A DNA stretch of 64,000 nt from Clostridium tepidum (GCF_002008345.1 NZ_MRAE01000014.1:1-64000); one strand, 5' to 3'; positions 16,790 to 25,852 are shown, numbered from the stretch's first letter. The notes: generated by a model from the letters alone, not told the origin. Made by a program: numbers and translations.

Positions 16790-17566
16790 ATGTATATAAC
16801 AGGTTTAATAGGAAAAGACATTAGTTATTCACAATCACCACAGATACATAATAATTATTACAAAAAGAATAACATACCATTTTTTTATAAAATATTTAAT
16901 TTAAAACAAGATCAAATTGATGATTTTATAAAGGATCTATATGAAAATAACATAAAAGGATTTAATGTTACTATTCCATATAAAGAAATAATATTACAAT
17001 ATCTAAATGATATATCGTATCCAGCAGATAAAATAGGAGCAGTAAATACTGTGGTAGTACAGAAAAATAAATTGGTAGGATATAATACAGACTATATAGG
17101 GTTTATAAAAAGTTTACAATATTATAATATACAAGTTAAAAATCTTAATTGTCTTATTATAGGATCAGGGGGAAGCGCTAAATGTATATATTATGCATTG
17201 AAAGAATTAGGTGCAAAAAGGATATGTATAATCTCAAGAAATCCTAAGAAAGCACAACTAAAATTTGAAAAAAAAGTTAAAATATTAAATAGTGATAACG
17301 AAAATAAAATAGATAGTTATGATTTTATTGTAAATTGTACACCTATAGGAGGACCTAATTTTAAAGAAGAAAAACCTATAGAATTTAAAGAGCTTAAAAA
17401 AAATAGTGTAGTTTATGATTTGAATTATACCCCCAAAATGTCTAAGCTTTTAAAAGAAGCTAAACAAAAAGGGGCATTTACTATAAATGGAGAAAAAATG
17501 CTTGAATTTCAGGCATATAGTGCTATAGAGCTCTGGTGCTTAAATGGTATTGAAGGAGGACAATAA
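16790..17566 (+). CDS. aroE: Shikimate dehydrogenase
   Basis: A 258-residue NADPH-dependent enzyme reducing 3-dehydroshikimate in aromatic amino acid synthesis. The N-terminal substrate domain has [10 protein letters not shown] (about residues 12-21) and NVTIPYKE with the catalytic Lys near 65. GAVNT follows near 84. The Rossmann part has [17 protein letters not shown], and later NCTPIGG and the C-terminal [10 protein letters not shown]. It is slightly shorter than the usual 270-290 residues but complete. The ATG at 16790 follows AGGAGG. pilT starts 1 base after the aroE stop, with its ribosome-binding site inside aroE, so the two are probably coupled despite unrelated functions. Confidence 0.95.
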   Translation: MYITGLIGKDISYSQSPQIHNNYYKKNNIPFFYKIFNLKQDQIDDFIKDLYENNIKGFNVTIPYKEIILQYLNDISYPADKIGAVNTVVVQKNKLVGYNTDYIGFIKSLQYYNIQVKNLNCLIIGSGGSAKCIYYALKELGAKRICIISRNPKKAQLKFEKKVKILNSDNENKIDSYDFIVNCTPIGGPNFKEEKPIEFKELKKNSVVYDLNYTPKMSKLLKEAKQKGAFTINGEKMLEFQAYSAIELWCLNGIEGGQ

Positions 17567-17567
17567 A

Positions 17568-18620
17568 TTGAAACAATTAAAAGAATTATTAGAAAAAACT
17601 ATTAACTTTGGCGCTTCAGATTTACATTTGTCTGTAGGAATAGAACCAACTATAAGAATAAATGGACAATTAAGTAAGATATTTAAAGAAAAGCTTACTC
17701 AAGAGGATACCAGTAATTATGCTAAAGAAATATTAGGAGATGAATTTGAAGAGTTATTAAAGAATGGAGAAGTAGATACCTCATACTCTATATCAGGATT
17801 AGGTAGATTTAGAGTAAGCGTTTTTAAACAAAGGGGAAGTATAGCTATTTCTTTACGAGTTGTAAGTTTAAAGATTCCTACTTTAAATGAATTAAAATTA
17901 CCTGATATAGTAAAGGAATTAACTAATAAAAAGAGAGGACTTATTTTAGTAACAGGTCCAACAGGTTCAGGGAAAAGTACTACTTTAGCCGCTATGATTA
18001 ATGAAATTAATAATACTAGATCTAATCATATAATAACTTTGGAAGATCCAATAGAATTTTTACATAAACATAATAAATGCATAATAAATCAAAGGGAAAT
18101 AGGTAGAGATACAATTAGTTATAAAACTGCTTTAAAAGCGGCTTTAAGAGAAGATCCAGATGTAATATTAATAGGGGAACTTAGAGATTTAGAGGATATT
18201 TCTATAGCTTTAACAGCAGCAGAAACAGGCCATTTGGTATTTTCTACTTTGCATACTATAGGAGGAGCTAAAACTATAGATAGAATTGTTAATATATTCC
18301 CACCACATCAACAAGAACAGATAAGAATACAAGTGGCAAGTGTACTAGAAGGAATAATAAGTCAACAATTAGTACATAAGATTGATGGAGGAAGAATAGC
18401 AGCTTTAGAAACTATGGTAACTACAAATGCTATAAGAAATATGATAAGAGAAGGTAAAACTTATCAAATAGAATCTTCTATACAAACTGGAGCCAAATAT
18501 GGAATGAAAACTATGGATATGTCTCTAGCAGAATTATATAAAAGAGAAATTATAAGTTATGAAACTGCATTAAATTATTCAGTAAATAAAGATTTAATTA
18601 CTAAAATAATTAATCTATAA
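17568..18620 (+). CDS. pilT: Type IV pilus retraction ATPase PilT-like
   Basis: A 350-residue hexameric secretion-type ATPase of the PilT family, which depolymerises type IV pili. The N-terminal PAS-like domain begins FGASDLHLSVG. Next come Walker A GPTGSGKST, the Asp box ITLEDPIEF, Walker B DPDVILIGELRD, the His box TGHLVFSTLHT, and a C-terminal part lacking the classic AIRNLIRE but with AIRNMIRE, which is the PilT signature. I chose TTG 17568, which follows GGAGGA (17554-17559); an upstream in-frame ATG at 17544 lacks a site. No other pilus gene is visible in the window, so partners must lie elsewhere. Confidence 0.92.
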   Translation: MKQLKELLEKTINFGASDLHLSVGIEPTIRINGQLSKIFKEKLTQEDTSNYAKEILGDEFEELLKNGEVDTSYSISGLGRFRVSVFKQRGSIAISLRVVSLKIPTLNELKLPDIVKELTNKKRGLILVTGPTGSGKSTTLAAMINEINNTRSNHIITLEDPIEFLHKHNKCIINQREIGRDTISYKTALKAALREDPDVILIGELRDLEDISIALTAAETGHLVFSTLHTIGGAKTIDRIVNIFPPHQQEQIRIQVASVLEGIISQQLVHKIDGGRIAALETMVTTNAIRNMIREGKTYQIESSIQTGAKYGMKTMDMSLAELYKREIISYETALNYSVNKDLITKIINL

Positions 18621-18670
18621 AATGGCTATATATTAATATTTAGAATAATAATTATACATTTGGTAATATT

Positions 18671-18698
18671 AAAAAAAGGACCTTTTGGTCCTTTTTTT
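18671..18698. terminator. Bidirectional terminator between pilT and the minus-strand unit
   Basis: A-run plus GGACC (to 18682) pairs with GGTCC plus T-run (18687-18698), giving an almost perfect stem with As on one side and Ts on the other. It ends pilT on + and the 44-codon ORF on -, whose stop codon overlaps the stem's edge. Confidence 0.88.
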
Positions 18699-18831
18699 AA
18701 AATATCATGTAATCTAACATTTTTAGTGAAATTTGATTTTTAGTTTTAGATTTTTTCTTTAAATTTATTTTATTCTTATTATTAATAGTTTTTAAATTCA
18801 TAGAACTTAATTTAATAGTATTTTTTTTCAT
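18697..18831 (-). CDS. Small basic protein, 44 codons, function unknown
   Basis: Not recognised. An ATG at 18831 (reading leftwards) has a perfect AGGAGG (18840-18845 on the complement) at 8 bases spacing, and the frame runs 44 codons to a TAA at 18697-18699 that abuts a bidirectional terminator. The product is very rich in Lys and Asn with no acidic residue except one Asp near the C-terminus, no Cys, and no membrane helix. It starts MKKNTIKLSS and ends MLDYMIF. It could be an RNA-binding micro-protein, a leader peptide, or a peptide precursor without its processing genes. It lies 60 bases after the 24-codon ORF on the same strand and likely shares its transcript. The ribosome-binding site and terminator placement argue for real translation; conservation is untested. 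Confidence 0.6.
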   Translation of the reverse strand: MKKNTIKLSSMNLKTINNKNKINLKKKSKTKNQISLKMLDYMIF

Positions 18832-18891
18832 TTTAACATCCTCCTGATAAGTTAATATTATTTTAATACTTAGTAGTTAATTAAAAGAAAC

Positions 18892-18966
18892 TTACCAGAA
18901 AGACTCATCTTTTTTATGAAGTCTTTTTAATCTTAGAAAAAATATTTTTTTGTAGCGCCGCGACAT
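18892..18966 (-). CDS. Micro-ORF, 24 codons, arginine/lysine-rich, function unknown
   Basis: Not recognised. From an ATG at 18966 (complement) with AAGGAGGT at about 9 bases spacing, 24 codons run to TAA at 18892-18894. The peptide begins MSRRYKKIFFLRLKRLH and ends KKDESFW: a basic, amphipathic-looking helix with an aromatic end. The first codons after ATG are TCG CGG CGC, all rare in this AT-rich genome and part of a short GC hairpin around the start. The 44-codon ORF follows on the same strand. It could be a membrane-surface micro-protein like SpoVM in style, or a regulatory upstream ORF. The promoter, ribosome-binding site and context make translation credible, but no family is known to me. 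Confidence 0.55.
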   Translation of the reverse strand: MSRRYKKIFFLRLKRLHKKDESFW

Positions 18967-19033
18967 GCGCTAACTACCTCCTTTATAAACTGATATTGAT
19001 TTATAAATAGCAATACTTGTTGTTTATATTTAC

Positions 19034-19062
19034 ATAATATCATATAATTTAAGTTAGTACAA
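19034..19062 (-). promoter_or_regulatory. Minus-strand promoter of the micro-ORF unit
   Basis: On the complement: TTGTAC (19062-19057), a 17-base spacer, and TATTAT (19039-19034). The start would be near 19027, giving a 60-base leader before the 24-codon ORF. Confidence 0.55.
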
Positions 19063-19271
19063 TTTTAGGTATATATAATAAATATTTATTATATGTAATA
19101 ACTATTTATTGATAAAATTTGTATTTATATATTTATTAAATACTCTTATTTTCTTAAAAATATAAATAATATTAAAAATGTATTAAGTAATTTATAATAT
19201 TTATTTGCAATAATATATAGTAATTAACTTTTATTTATGCTAAAATATTTTTGAACCGAGGGGGGATACTA

Positions 19272-20546
19272 TTGAATATTATAAATGGAATAGTACATTA
19301 TAGCTCCAAAATAATAACATACATAGTTTATTTCATATCAATGTATTATCTTATAATTTCTCTTTTTGGTATATATAGGAAAAAGAATAATAAGAATATT
19401 GATGATAAAACAAAATTTGCTCTTATTGTAGCAGCACATAATGAGGAACTAGTTATAGGTAACATAGTAGATAGTTTAAAGATGATGGACTATGATAAAA
19501 ATCTATATGATATTTTTGTAATAGCAGATAATTGTACTGATAAAACTGCTGAAATTGCAAGAAAAAAAGGAGCTATCGTACAAGAAAGGTTTGATAAAAA
19601 ACGAAAAGGAAAAGGTTATGCGTTAGAATGGATGTTTAATATAATATTCAAGATGGATGAAAAATATGATGCTATAGCAGTGTTTGATGCAGATAATTTA
19701 GTTCATAAAAATTTCTTAAAAGAAATGAACAAAAAGATGTGCAAAGGATATAAGGTAGTTCAAGGTTATTTGGATAGTAAAAATCCCGAGGATACTTGGA
19801 TAACAGGAAGCTATTCTATTGCCTTTTGGACTTGTAATAGAATGTTTCAGCTTGCAAGATATAATTTAGGATTATCTAGTCAATTAGGTGGCACTGGTTT
19901 TTGTATAGATACAGATATATTAAAAGAACTTGGATGGGGTGCTACTTGTCTTACAGAGGATTTAGAATTTTCTTGTAAAATTATATTAAATGGATATAAA
20001 GTAGGTTGGGCTCACGATGCTATAATATATGATGAAAAACCTTTAACATTATCTCAATCATGGAAACAAAGGAAAAGATGGATGCAAGGTTTTGCAGATG
20101 TATCTAGTAGATACTTTTTTAAACTTATGAAAAAAGCTATTAAAAACTTTAATTTTACAGCTTTTGATTGTGCACTCTATAGTATACAACCTTTTGTAGC
20201 TATATTGTTAGGGATGTCAGCTATAATAAGTTTATTTAGATATGCTATGAAGGCAGCAAATGTAGTTACTAATTTTAATAGTGTAGTTTATTCTATAGAT
20301 TTTAATTTTATAACTATACTAATAATGTTATTTTCCTTGTTTCAGATACTATATACACCTTTAATATTAATTTTAGAAAAAAAATTTACATTAAAAGTAT
20401 TATTATATTATATAGTTTATCCTATATATGCTATAACATGGTTTCCTATTTCAATACAAGGAATTATAGATAAAGACAATAAGGAATGGAGCCATACAAT
20501 TCATACAAGGAGTATGAATATTGATGAACTGGAAAAAGTTAACTAG
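19272..20546 (+). CDS. Membrane glycosyltransferase, family 2
   Basis: A 424-residue GT-A fold processive-type glycosyltransferase. An N-terminal membrane helix (about residues 5-30) precedes the GT2 domain: ALIVAAHNEE (about 54-63), IADNCTDKT, the DxD-type VFDADN near 140, a TEDLEF acceptor motif, and QRKRWMQG (the QxxRW motif). Three or four membrane helices follow at the C-terminus. Such proteins make or export polysaccharides or glycolipids; the sugar cannot be told. TTG 19272 is chosen because GAGGGGGGAT precedes it; the TTG at 19251 has no site. It stands alone, with its own terminator, between the minus-strand unit and ftsA. Confidence 0.88.
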   Translation: MNIINGIVHYSSKIITYIVYFISMYYLIISLFGIYRKKNNKNIDDKTKFALIVAAHNEELVIGNIVDSLKMMDYDKNLYDIFVIADNCTDKTAEIARKKGAIVQERFDKKRKGKGYALEWMFNIIFKMDEKYDAIAVFDADNLVHKNFLKEMNKKMCKGYKVVQGYLDSKNPEDTWITGSYSIAFWTCNRMFQLARYNLGLSSQLGGTGFCIDTDILKELGWGATCLTEDLEFSCKIILNGYKVGWAHDAIIYDEKPLTLSQSWKQRKRWMQGFADVSSRYFFKLMKKAIKNFNFTAFDCALYSIQPFVAILLGMSAIISLFRYAMKAANVVTNFNSVVYSIDFNFITILIMLFSLFQILYTPLILILEKKFTLKVLLYYIVYPIYAITWFPISIQGIIDKDNKEWSHTIHTRSMNIDELEKVN

Positions 20547-20570
20547 GGAAAGCGGAGCTTTCCTTTTTTT
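20547..20570 (+). terminator. Terminator after the glycosyltransferase gene
   Basis: GGAAAGC (20547-20553) pairs with GCTTTCC (20557-20563) around a GGA loop, followed by seven Ts. Confidence 0.9.
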
Positions 20571-20701
20571 GCTTTTTTTATAACGAATTTATATATTATA
20601 AATTAAATAACAATTATAATAATTAATAATTTTAAGAGGAAATAGGAGTTTTTTGTTGAATATATATTTTAATGGTTACATTAAAAAGGGGTGAAAACTA
20701 C

Positions 20702-21955
20702 ATGGAGGATTACGTAATAGGAGTGGATATAGGATCCTCAAAAGTTTGTGCAGCAGCAGGAAAGCGTGATAAATATGGACAAGCTAAAATAATAGGAGTT
20801 ACTTCTGCTGAATGTCATGGAATGAAAAATGGAATAATAATTGATATAGAGAGTACAGCAGAGTCTATTAAAAATTGCATAACTAGATTAGAAAGCATAA
20901 TAGATACAGATATAAAGAGTTTTTATATTTCCCTACCAGGAAGGATAGGTACATTAATATCTAGTCAAGGTATGGTAGCTATATCATCTGATGATAATGA
21001 AATAACAAAAAAAGATGTAAATAGAGTTAAAAGAGCTACTCAAATAATTAATGTTCCTAACGATAAAGAAATAGTTGATATAATTCCTAAAGAATATATT
21101 GTAGATGGATATAATAACATAAAAGATCCAATAGGTATGAGTGGCAATAGAATGGAATTAGATGCTTATTTAGTATTGGCTGAAACTACTGTAATAAATA
21201 ATTTATTAAAGACAGTTCAAAAAGCAGGTTATAATATATTAGGTGTGGTTTTTGCACCTGTAGCTGATGCTAAAGCAGCATTAAAAAAAGAAGAAATGTA
21301 TCAAGGCTCAGCTCTAATAAATGTAGGTGCTGATTCTATGGATATTTCTATATATAAAGATGGTATTTTAACTAAAACTGATAATATATCTATAGGTGGA
21401 AATAGTATAACAAATGATATATCCATATGCTTAAAAATACCTTTTTCTGAAGCTGAAAAATTAAAGATAAAATATGGAGTGATAGGAAAAAATAATTTAG
21501 GTCTAGAAGGTCAAATAAAAGTGAATATAGGTTATAATAATGATATAACAATTAATTTGGAAACTTTAACAAAAGTTGTAGAAGCTAGAGTTGAAGAATT
21601 ATTAATTTTAATAGAAAAAAAGTTAAAACAAAGTGGACAGTTTGAAGATATATCTAATATAGTTATAGTGGGAGGAGGGCTTTCTTTAATAAAAGGGATA
21701 GAGGAATTTGGAAAGTACATATTTAATAAAAGTTTTAGAGTGGGAAGTCCAGAGTATGTTGGGGCTGCAAATCCTATATATGTATCTTCAGTAGGAGTAG
21801 TTAAAAGCCTAATTACTCCCATAAAAATTCAAAATGATAATTTGAAAAATAGAGAGGCTGCTATTACTAAAGAAGATACGTCACATTATAAAGATGAAAA
21901 CGAAGGAAAAGGTGTGTTTTTAAAAATAAAGGAATTTTTAACAGAATTTTTTTAA
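20702..21955 (+). CDS. ftsA: Cell division protein FtsA
   Basis: A 417-residue actin-fold protein tethering the FtsZ ring to the membrane. The phosphate-1 motif VIGVDIGSSKVCAA is at the N-terminus, an SHS2/1C subdomain follows (residues about 85-170), then ALINVGADSMDISIYKDG (phosphate-2) and IVIVGGGLSLIKGI (adenosine motif). The end, FLKIKEFLTEFF, is a typical amphipathic membrane-targeting helix. ATG 20702 is chosen because AAAGGGGTGA precedes it; the ATG at 20672 lacks a site. ftsZ begins 22 bases downstream, the classic pair. Confidence 0.95.
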   Translation: MEDYVIGVDIGSSKVCAAAGKRDKYGQAKIIGVTSAECHGMKNGIIIDIESTAESIKNCITRLESIIDTDIKSFYISLPGRIGTLISSQGMVAISSDDNEITKKDVNRVKRATQIINVPNDKEIVDIIPKEYIVDGYNNIKDPIGMSGNRMELDAYLVLAETTVINNLLKTVQKAGYNILGVVFAPVADAKAALKKEEMYQGSALINVGADSMDISIYKDGILTKTDNISIGGNSITNDISICLKIPFSEAEKLKIKYGVIGKNNLGLEGQIKVNIGYNNDITINLETLTKVVEARVEELLILIEKKLKQSGQFEDISNIVIVGGGLSLIKGIEEFGKYIFNKSFRVGSPEYVGAANPIYVSSVGVVKSLITPIKIQNDNLKNREAAITKEDTSHYKDENEGKGVFLKIKEFLTEFF

Positions 21956-21977
21956 TTACAGATAAGGAGGTTTTATT

Positions 21978-23087
21978 GTGCTAGATTTCGATGTTGATGT
22001 ACAGCAATTTGCTCAAATAAAAGTTATTGGATGTGGTGGCGGAGGAAACAATGCTGTAAATAGAATGATAATAGAAGGATTAAAAAATGTAGAATTTATA
22101 GCTATAAATACAGATAAACAAGCTTTAATGCTTTCACAAGCATCTCAAAAAATTCAAATAGGTGATAAGTTAACTAAAGGATTAGGAGCAGGAGCTAATC
22201 CAGAAATAGGTAAGAAGGCTGCAGAAGAAAGCAAAGAAGAAATTTCCCAAGCAATAAAAGGAGCCGATATGGTGTTTATAACAGCAGGTATGGGAGGAGG
22301 AACTGGTACTGGAGCTGCTCCAGTAATTGCAGAAATAGCTAAATCTATGGGAATACTTACAGTAGGTGTAGTAACTAAACCTTTCCCTTTTGAAGGGAGG
22401 AAAAGATTAATTCATGCAGAAATGGGAATAAATACCTTAAAAGAAAGAGTAGATACATTAGTTACAATTCCAAATGAAAGATTATTAAGCATAGTAGATA
22501 AAAAGACAAGCTTAATGGACTCTTTTAAGTTAGCAGATGATGTTTTAAAACAAGGTGTACAAGGTATATCAGACTTGATTACTATACCAGGGCTTGTTAA
22601 CCTAGATTTTGCAGATGTTAGGACTATAATGCTAGATAAAGGATTAGCTCATATGGGTGTAGGTAAAGGAACAGGAGATAATAGAGCACAGGAAGCAGCT
22701 AAGCAAGCTATATCAAGTCCATTGTTAGAAACATCAATTGTTGGAGCAACTGGAGTGCTTCTTAATATTACTGGAGGAAATGATTTAGGATTACTAGAAA
22801 TAAATGAAGCTGCAGAAATTGTACAAGAAGCAGCAGATCCAGATGCTAATATTATATTCGGAGCAGTTATAGATGAAAATTTAAAAGATGAGTTAAGAAT
22901 AACTGTAATTGCTACGGGTTTTGAAAGCGATAGATTAGAAAATAAAAATATTGAAAAGGAAGAAAAAGATATAACAAAAGAATCTAATAAAAGAGATGGT
23001 AGAGAAGAACAATCATCTACATATGAACAGCATATAGATGAAAATGATTTAGAGATACCAGCCTTTTTAAGAAGACAAAGAAAGTAA
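21978..23087 (+). CDS. ftsZ: Cell division protein FtsZ
   Basis: A 369-residue tubulin-like GTPase forming the division ring, also used for the asymmetric spore septum. The N-terminal GTP-binding region has [13 protein letters not shown] (about residues 17-29). The signature GGGTGTG is at residues 106-112. The synergy loop region contains [12 protein letters not shown] variable charged linker leads to the C-terminal peptide [11 protein letters not shown], which binds FtsA and other partners. The GTG at 21978 follows AAGGAGG at 7 bases spacing. A strong terminator follows. Confidence 0.98.
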   Translation: MLDFDVDVQQFAQIKVIGCGGGGNNAVNRMIIEGLKNVEFIAINTDKQALMLSQASQKIQIGDKLTKGLGAGANPEIGKKAAEESKEEISQAIKGADMVFITAGMGGGTGTGAAPVIAEIAKSMGILTVGVVTKPFPFEGRKRLIHAEMGINTLKERVDTLVTIPNERLLSIVDKKTSLMDSFKLADDVLKQGVQGISDLITIPGLVNLDFADVRTIMLDKGLAHMGVGKGTGDNRAQEAAKQAISSPLLETSIVGATGVLLNITGGNDLGLLEINEAAEIVQEAADPDANIIFGAVIDENLKDELRITVIATGFESDRLENKNIEKEEKDITKESNKRDGREEQSSTYEQHIDENDLEIPAFLRRQRK

Positions 23088-23093
23088 TTAAGT

Positions 23094-23123
23094 AAAGTAG
23101 GGAATATAATTCCCTACTTTTTT
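23094..23123 (+). terminator. Terminator after ftsZ
   Basis: AAAGTAGGGAA (23094-23104) pairs perfectly with TTCCCTACTTT (23110-23120), followed by more Ts. Confidence 0.92.
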
Positions 23124-23346
23124 ATGTAAATATATTTATTTTATTTGTCACATGGACTACAATTTAATATTTATTTTAGGTGCTGTTGTATTAAGAGTTA
23201 ATACTAAATATATTGAATAACTTAAGTATATTGTGTGTAAATTCCTTAATGTGACAGCTACTTTTATAAATAAAAAAAATAATATACTAAATTATAAATT
23301 ATATTGGCATATTTTATACAATAAAAACATAACATTTTTATATGGA

Positions 23347-23379
23347 TTGACAAATTTTTGAAATGTTTAATTGTATAAT
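23347..23379 (+). promoter_or_regulatory. spoIIG promoter with a wide spacer and a possible Spo0A box
   Basis: TTGACA (23347-23352) and TATAAT (23374-23379) are both perfect but 21 bases apart instead of 17. The B. subtilis spoIIG promoter is known for the same kind of over-long spacing and needs phosphorylated Spo0A bound at the -35. TGACAAA (23348-23354) matches the 0A box TGNCGAA at 6 of 7 positions and overlaps the -35. The rest of the 23124-23418 gap shows no gene. Confidence 0.6.
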
Positions 23380-23418
23380 AGTAAATAAATGGCAGTAGTT
23401 TAAGGGGGGAGATAAATA

Positions 23419-24216
23419 TTGGTGGTTTATTTAGATGTTATGATATTAGAAAATTTTATTGTAAATTTATTTATACTCTTTCTAACTTCTCAGACATTAA
23501 AAATTAACAATAAAATTTTATATTTATTAACATCTTCATTGCTAGGAAGCTTATATATACTAGTACTTATTATACCTTCTCTTGCATTATTTAATAAGCT
23601 TATATTTAAAATTTTAATAGCTTTTATTTTAATTTTAATGGCTTTTCATAAAAAAGATTTAATATTTAATATAAAAGCTACAGCAGTTTATATAGTTTAT
23701 TCTATGATTATTGCAGGTTTATGTGTTTTTTTAGAATGCAATAGTATGAACTCTAGAACTTTTTTATTTATAGAAAAATTTTCTTATAAAAAACTTATGA
23801 TGTCTATGATGATTATATACATTATTGGAAATAAATTAGTATGGTATATAAAAGATAGAAAGGATATAAGTAGCTTTATATATGATGTAGACATAATACT
23901 TAAAAAGGATCAGAAAAGTGTAAGGGCTTTTTTAGATACAGGAAATGAACTAAGAGAACCTGCTACAAACCTCCCAGTATTAGTAGTTGAAAAAGATGTG
24001 TTTAGTAATGTAAATTTAGATTCTTATGATAAATTTTATATACCTTATAGGGTTGTAAATGGTAATTCAGGCAATCTTGAAGGGTTTAAACCTAATTATA
24101 TAGATGTGCATATAGGAGGTAAAAAAGAAAAAAAAGAAGTGATAATAGCACTTTTGGAAGGTAAACTTAGCACTATAAAAGACTATAGAGCACTTTTATC
24201 TAGAGGAATTATATAG
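23419..24216 (+). CDS. spoIIGA: Sigma-E processing peptidase SpoIIGA
   Basis: A 265-residue membrane aspartic protease that removes the pro-sequence of sigma-E in the mother cell. The N-terminal half has about five membrane helices beginning [15 protein letters not shown]. The C-terminal cytoplasmic domain carries the retropepsin-like motif FLDTGN with Asp173 and PVLVVEK. It is shorter than the B. subtilis protein (309) but has both parts. The start is TTG 23419 (or GTG 23422 directly after) behind AGGGGGGAG. sigE begins 12 bases after its stop, the conserved spoIIG operon. Confidence 0.93.
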   Translation: MVVYLDVMILENFIVNLFILFLTSQTLKINNKILYLLTSSLLGSLYILVLIIPSLALFNKLIFKILIAFILILMAFHKKDLIFNIKATAVYIVYSMIIAGLCVFLECNSMNSRTFLFIEKFSYKKLMMSMMIIYIIGNKLVWYIKDRKDISSFIYDVDIILKKDQKSVRAFLDTGNELREPATNLPVLVVEKDVFSNVNLDSYDKFYIPYRVVNGNSGNLEGFKPNYIDVHIGGKKEKKEVIIALLEGKLSTIKDYRALLSRGII

Positions 24217-24227
24217 GAGGGACTTTT

Positions 24228-24935
24228 ATGATAAGTTTAAAGGTATTATTAAACAGAATATTAATAAAGTTTAAATTGTTTTTTAAAAGTGTTTATTACA
24301 TAGGTGGGAATGATGCACTTCCTCCCCCACTTTCAAAAGAAGAGGAAGAATATTTTGTACAAAGATTAATAAATGGGGATGAAAAAGTTCGATCTGTTTT
24401 AATAGAAAGAAATTTAAGATTAGTAGTTTATATAGCTAGAAAATTTGAAAATACGGGCATATGTATAGAAGATTTGGTATCTGTAGGAACTATAGGTTTA
24501 ATTAAAGCGGTAAATACTTTTAAACCAGATAAAAAAATTAAATTAGCCACTTATGCTTCAAGGTGTATAGAAAATGAGATATTAATGTATTTAAGAAGAA
24601 ATAGTAAAGTAAAAGCAGAAATATCCTTTTATGAGCCTTTAAATATTGATTGGGACGGAAATGAATTATTACTTTCAGATATATTAGGAACGGATAATGA
24701 TGAAGTTTATAACTTGATAGAAGATGAAGTAGACAAACAGTTATTATTATTAGCTATGAAAAAATTAAACGAAAGAGAAAAGGAAATAGTAAAATTAAGA
24801 TTTGGGCTTAACGGAAAAAGAGAAAAAACTCAAAAAGAAGTAGCAGATATGTTAGGAATATCTCAATCCTATATATCAAGATTAGAAAAAAGAATAATTA
24901 AGACGCTTAAAAAAGAAATAAATAAAATGGTTTAG
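24228..24935 (+). CDS. sigE: RNA polymerase sporulation sigma factor, pro-sigma-E
   Basis: A 235-residue sigma-70 family factor for early mother-cell transcription, made as an inactive precursor. The first 27 or so residues form a hydrophobic, basic amphipathic pro-sequence, removed by SpoIIGA. Then [13 protein letters not shown], region 2 ([50 protein letters not shown]) and region 4 ([22 protein letters not shown]). The ATG at 24228 follows AGGAGGG. It is co-transcribed with spoIIGA; sigG follows with its own forespore-type promoter. Confidence 0.97.
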   Translation: MISLKVLLNRILIKFKLFFKSVYYIGGNDALPPPLSKEEEEYFVQRLINGDEKVRSVLIERNLRLVVYIARKFENTGICIEDLVSVGTIGLIKAVNTFKPDKKIKLATYASRCIENEILMYLRRNSKVKAEISFYEPLNIDWDGNELLLSDILGTDNDEVYNLIEDEVDKQLLLLAMKKLNEREKEIVKLRFGLNGKREKTQKEVADMLGISQSYISRLEKRIIKTLKKEINKMV

Positions 24936-24945
24936 TTTGTCCTTA

Positions 24946-24975
24946 GTATAAAATTAGGTTCCTTTGGAAACAATT
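24946..24975 (+). promoter_or_regulatory. Sigma-F/sigma-G type promoter upstream of sigG
   Basis: GTATA (24946-24950), a 15-base spacer and GGAAACAATT (24966-24975) fit the forespore pattern GYATA-N15-GGnnAnAnTR except for the last base. The placement, 35 bases before sigG, matches the expected sigma-F control. Confidence 0.6.
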
Positions 24976-25009
24976 TAAATGCAATCATTCTGAAGGGACT
25001 GATGACTTT

Positions 25010-25783
25010 ATGGTTACTAATAAAGTTGAAATTTGTGGAGTAAATACGTCAAAACTACCAGTATTAAAGGATAAAGAGATGAAAAAATTACTGGTAAGGA
25101 TTAGAAATGGTGAAACAGAATGTAGAGAAGAATTTATAAAAAGCAATTTAAGGCTGGTACTTAGTGTAATAAAAAGATTTAACAATCGTGGGGAAAATGT
25201 GGATGACCTTTTTCAAGTAGGATGTATAGGTCTTATAAAAGCTATAGACAATTTTGATTTAAGTCAAAATGTAAAATTCTCTACTTATGCTGTTCCTATG
25301 ATAATCGGAGAAATAAGAAGATACCTAAGAGATAATAATTCTATAAGAGTTAGTAGATCTTTAAGAGACATAGCGTATAAAGCATTGCAGGCTAGAGACA
25401 AATTAATAAAAAATAATAATAAAGAGCCAACAATATCTCAAATAGCCAAAGAATTAGAATTGCCAAGAGAAGAAGTGGTTTTTGCTTTAGACGCTATACA
25501 GGATCCAGTATCTTTATTTGAGCCTATATACCATGATGGAGGGGATGCTATATTTGTTATGGATCAAATAAGTGATACCAAAAATGTGGATGAAAATTGG
25601 ATAGAAAATATATCTATAAAAGAAGCTATGAAAAAATTAAATGACAGAGAAAAACTAATACTTAATTTAAGGTTTTTTGATGGAAGAACTCAAATGGAGG
25701 TAGCAGATGAAATAGGTATATCTCAGGCACAGGTATCTAGATTAGAAAAAACGGCTTTAAAACATATGAGGAAATACGTTTAA
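25010..25783 (+). CDS. sigG: RNA polymerase sporulation sigma factor sigma-G
   Basis: A 257-residue forespore sigma factor. The N-terminus VEICGVNTSKLPVL is the sigma-G-specific part that responds to anti-sigma and Gin-type control. Region 2 has FIKSNLRLVLSVIKRF and DLFQVGCIGLIKAIDNFDL. Region 3 has SLRDIAYKALQARDKL. Region 4 ends MEVADEIGISQAQVSRLEKTALKHMRK. No pro-sequence. The ATG at 25010 has only a weak GAAGGGA far upstream, in line with the poor translation start known for sigG in Bacillus. The preceding gap holds a sigma-F/G-type promoter. A strong terminator follows. Confidence 0.96.
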   Translation: MVTNKVEICGVNTSKLPVLKDKEMKKLLVRIRNGETECREEFIKSNLRLVLSVIKRFNNRGENVDDLFQVGCIGLIKAIDNFDLSQNVKFSTYAVPMIIGEIRRYLRDNNSIRVSRSLRDIAYKALQARDKLIKNNNKEPTISQIAKELELPREEVVFALDAIQDPVSLFEPIYHDGGDAIFVMDQISDTKNVDENWIENISIKEAMKKLNDREKLILNLRFFDGRTQMEVADEIGISQAQVSRLEKTALKHMRKYV

Positions 25784-25816
25784 GTAAGATGTTCTTAAAT
25801 TATTAGAGCATACCTT

Positions 25817-25852
25817 AAGCTACTGATAAATATTTTTATCAGTAGCTTTTTG
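25817..25852 (+). terminator. Terminator after sigG
   Basis: AAGCTACTGATAAA (25817-25830) pairs perfectly with TTTATCAGTAGCTT (25835-25848), with further Ts. Confidence 0.92.
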
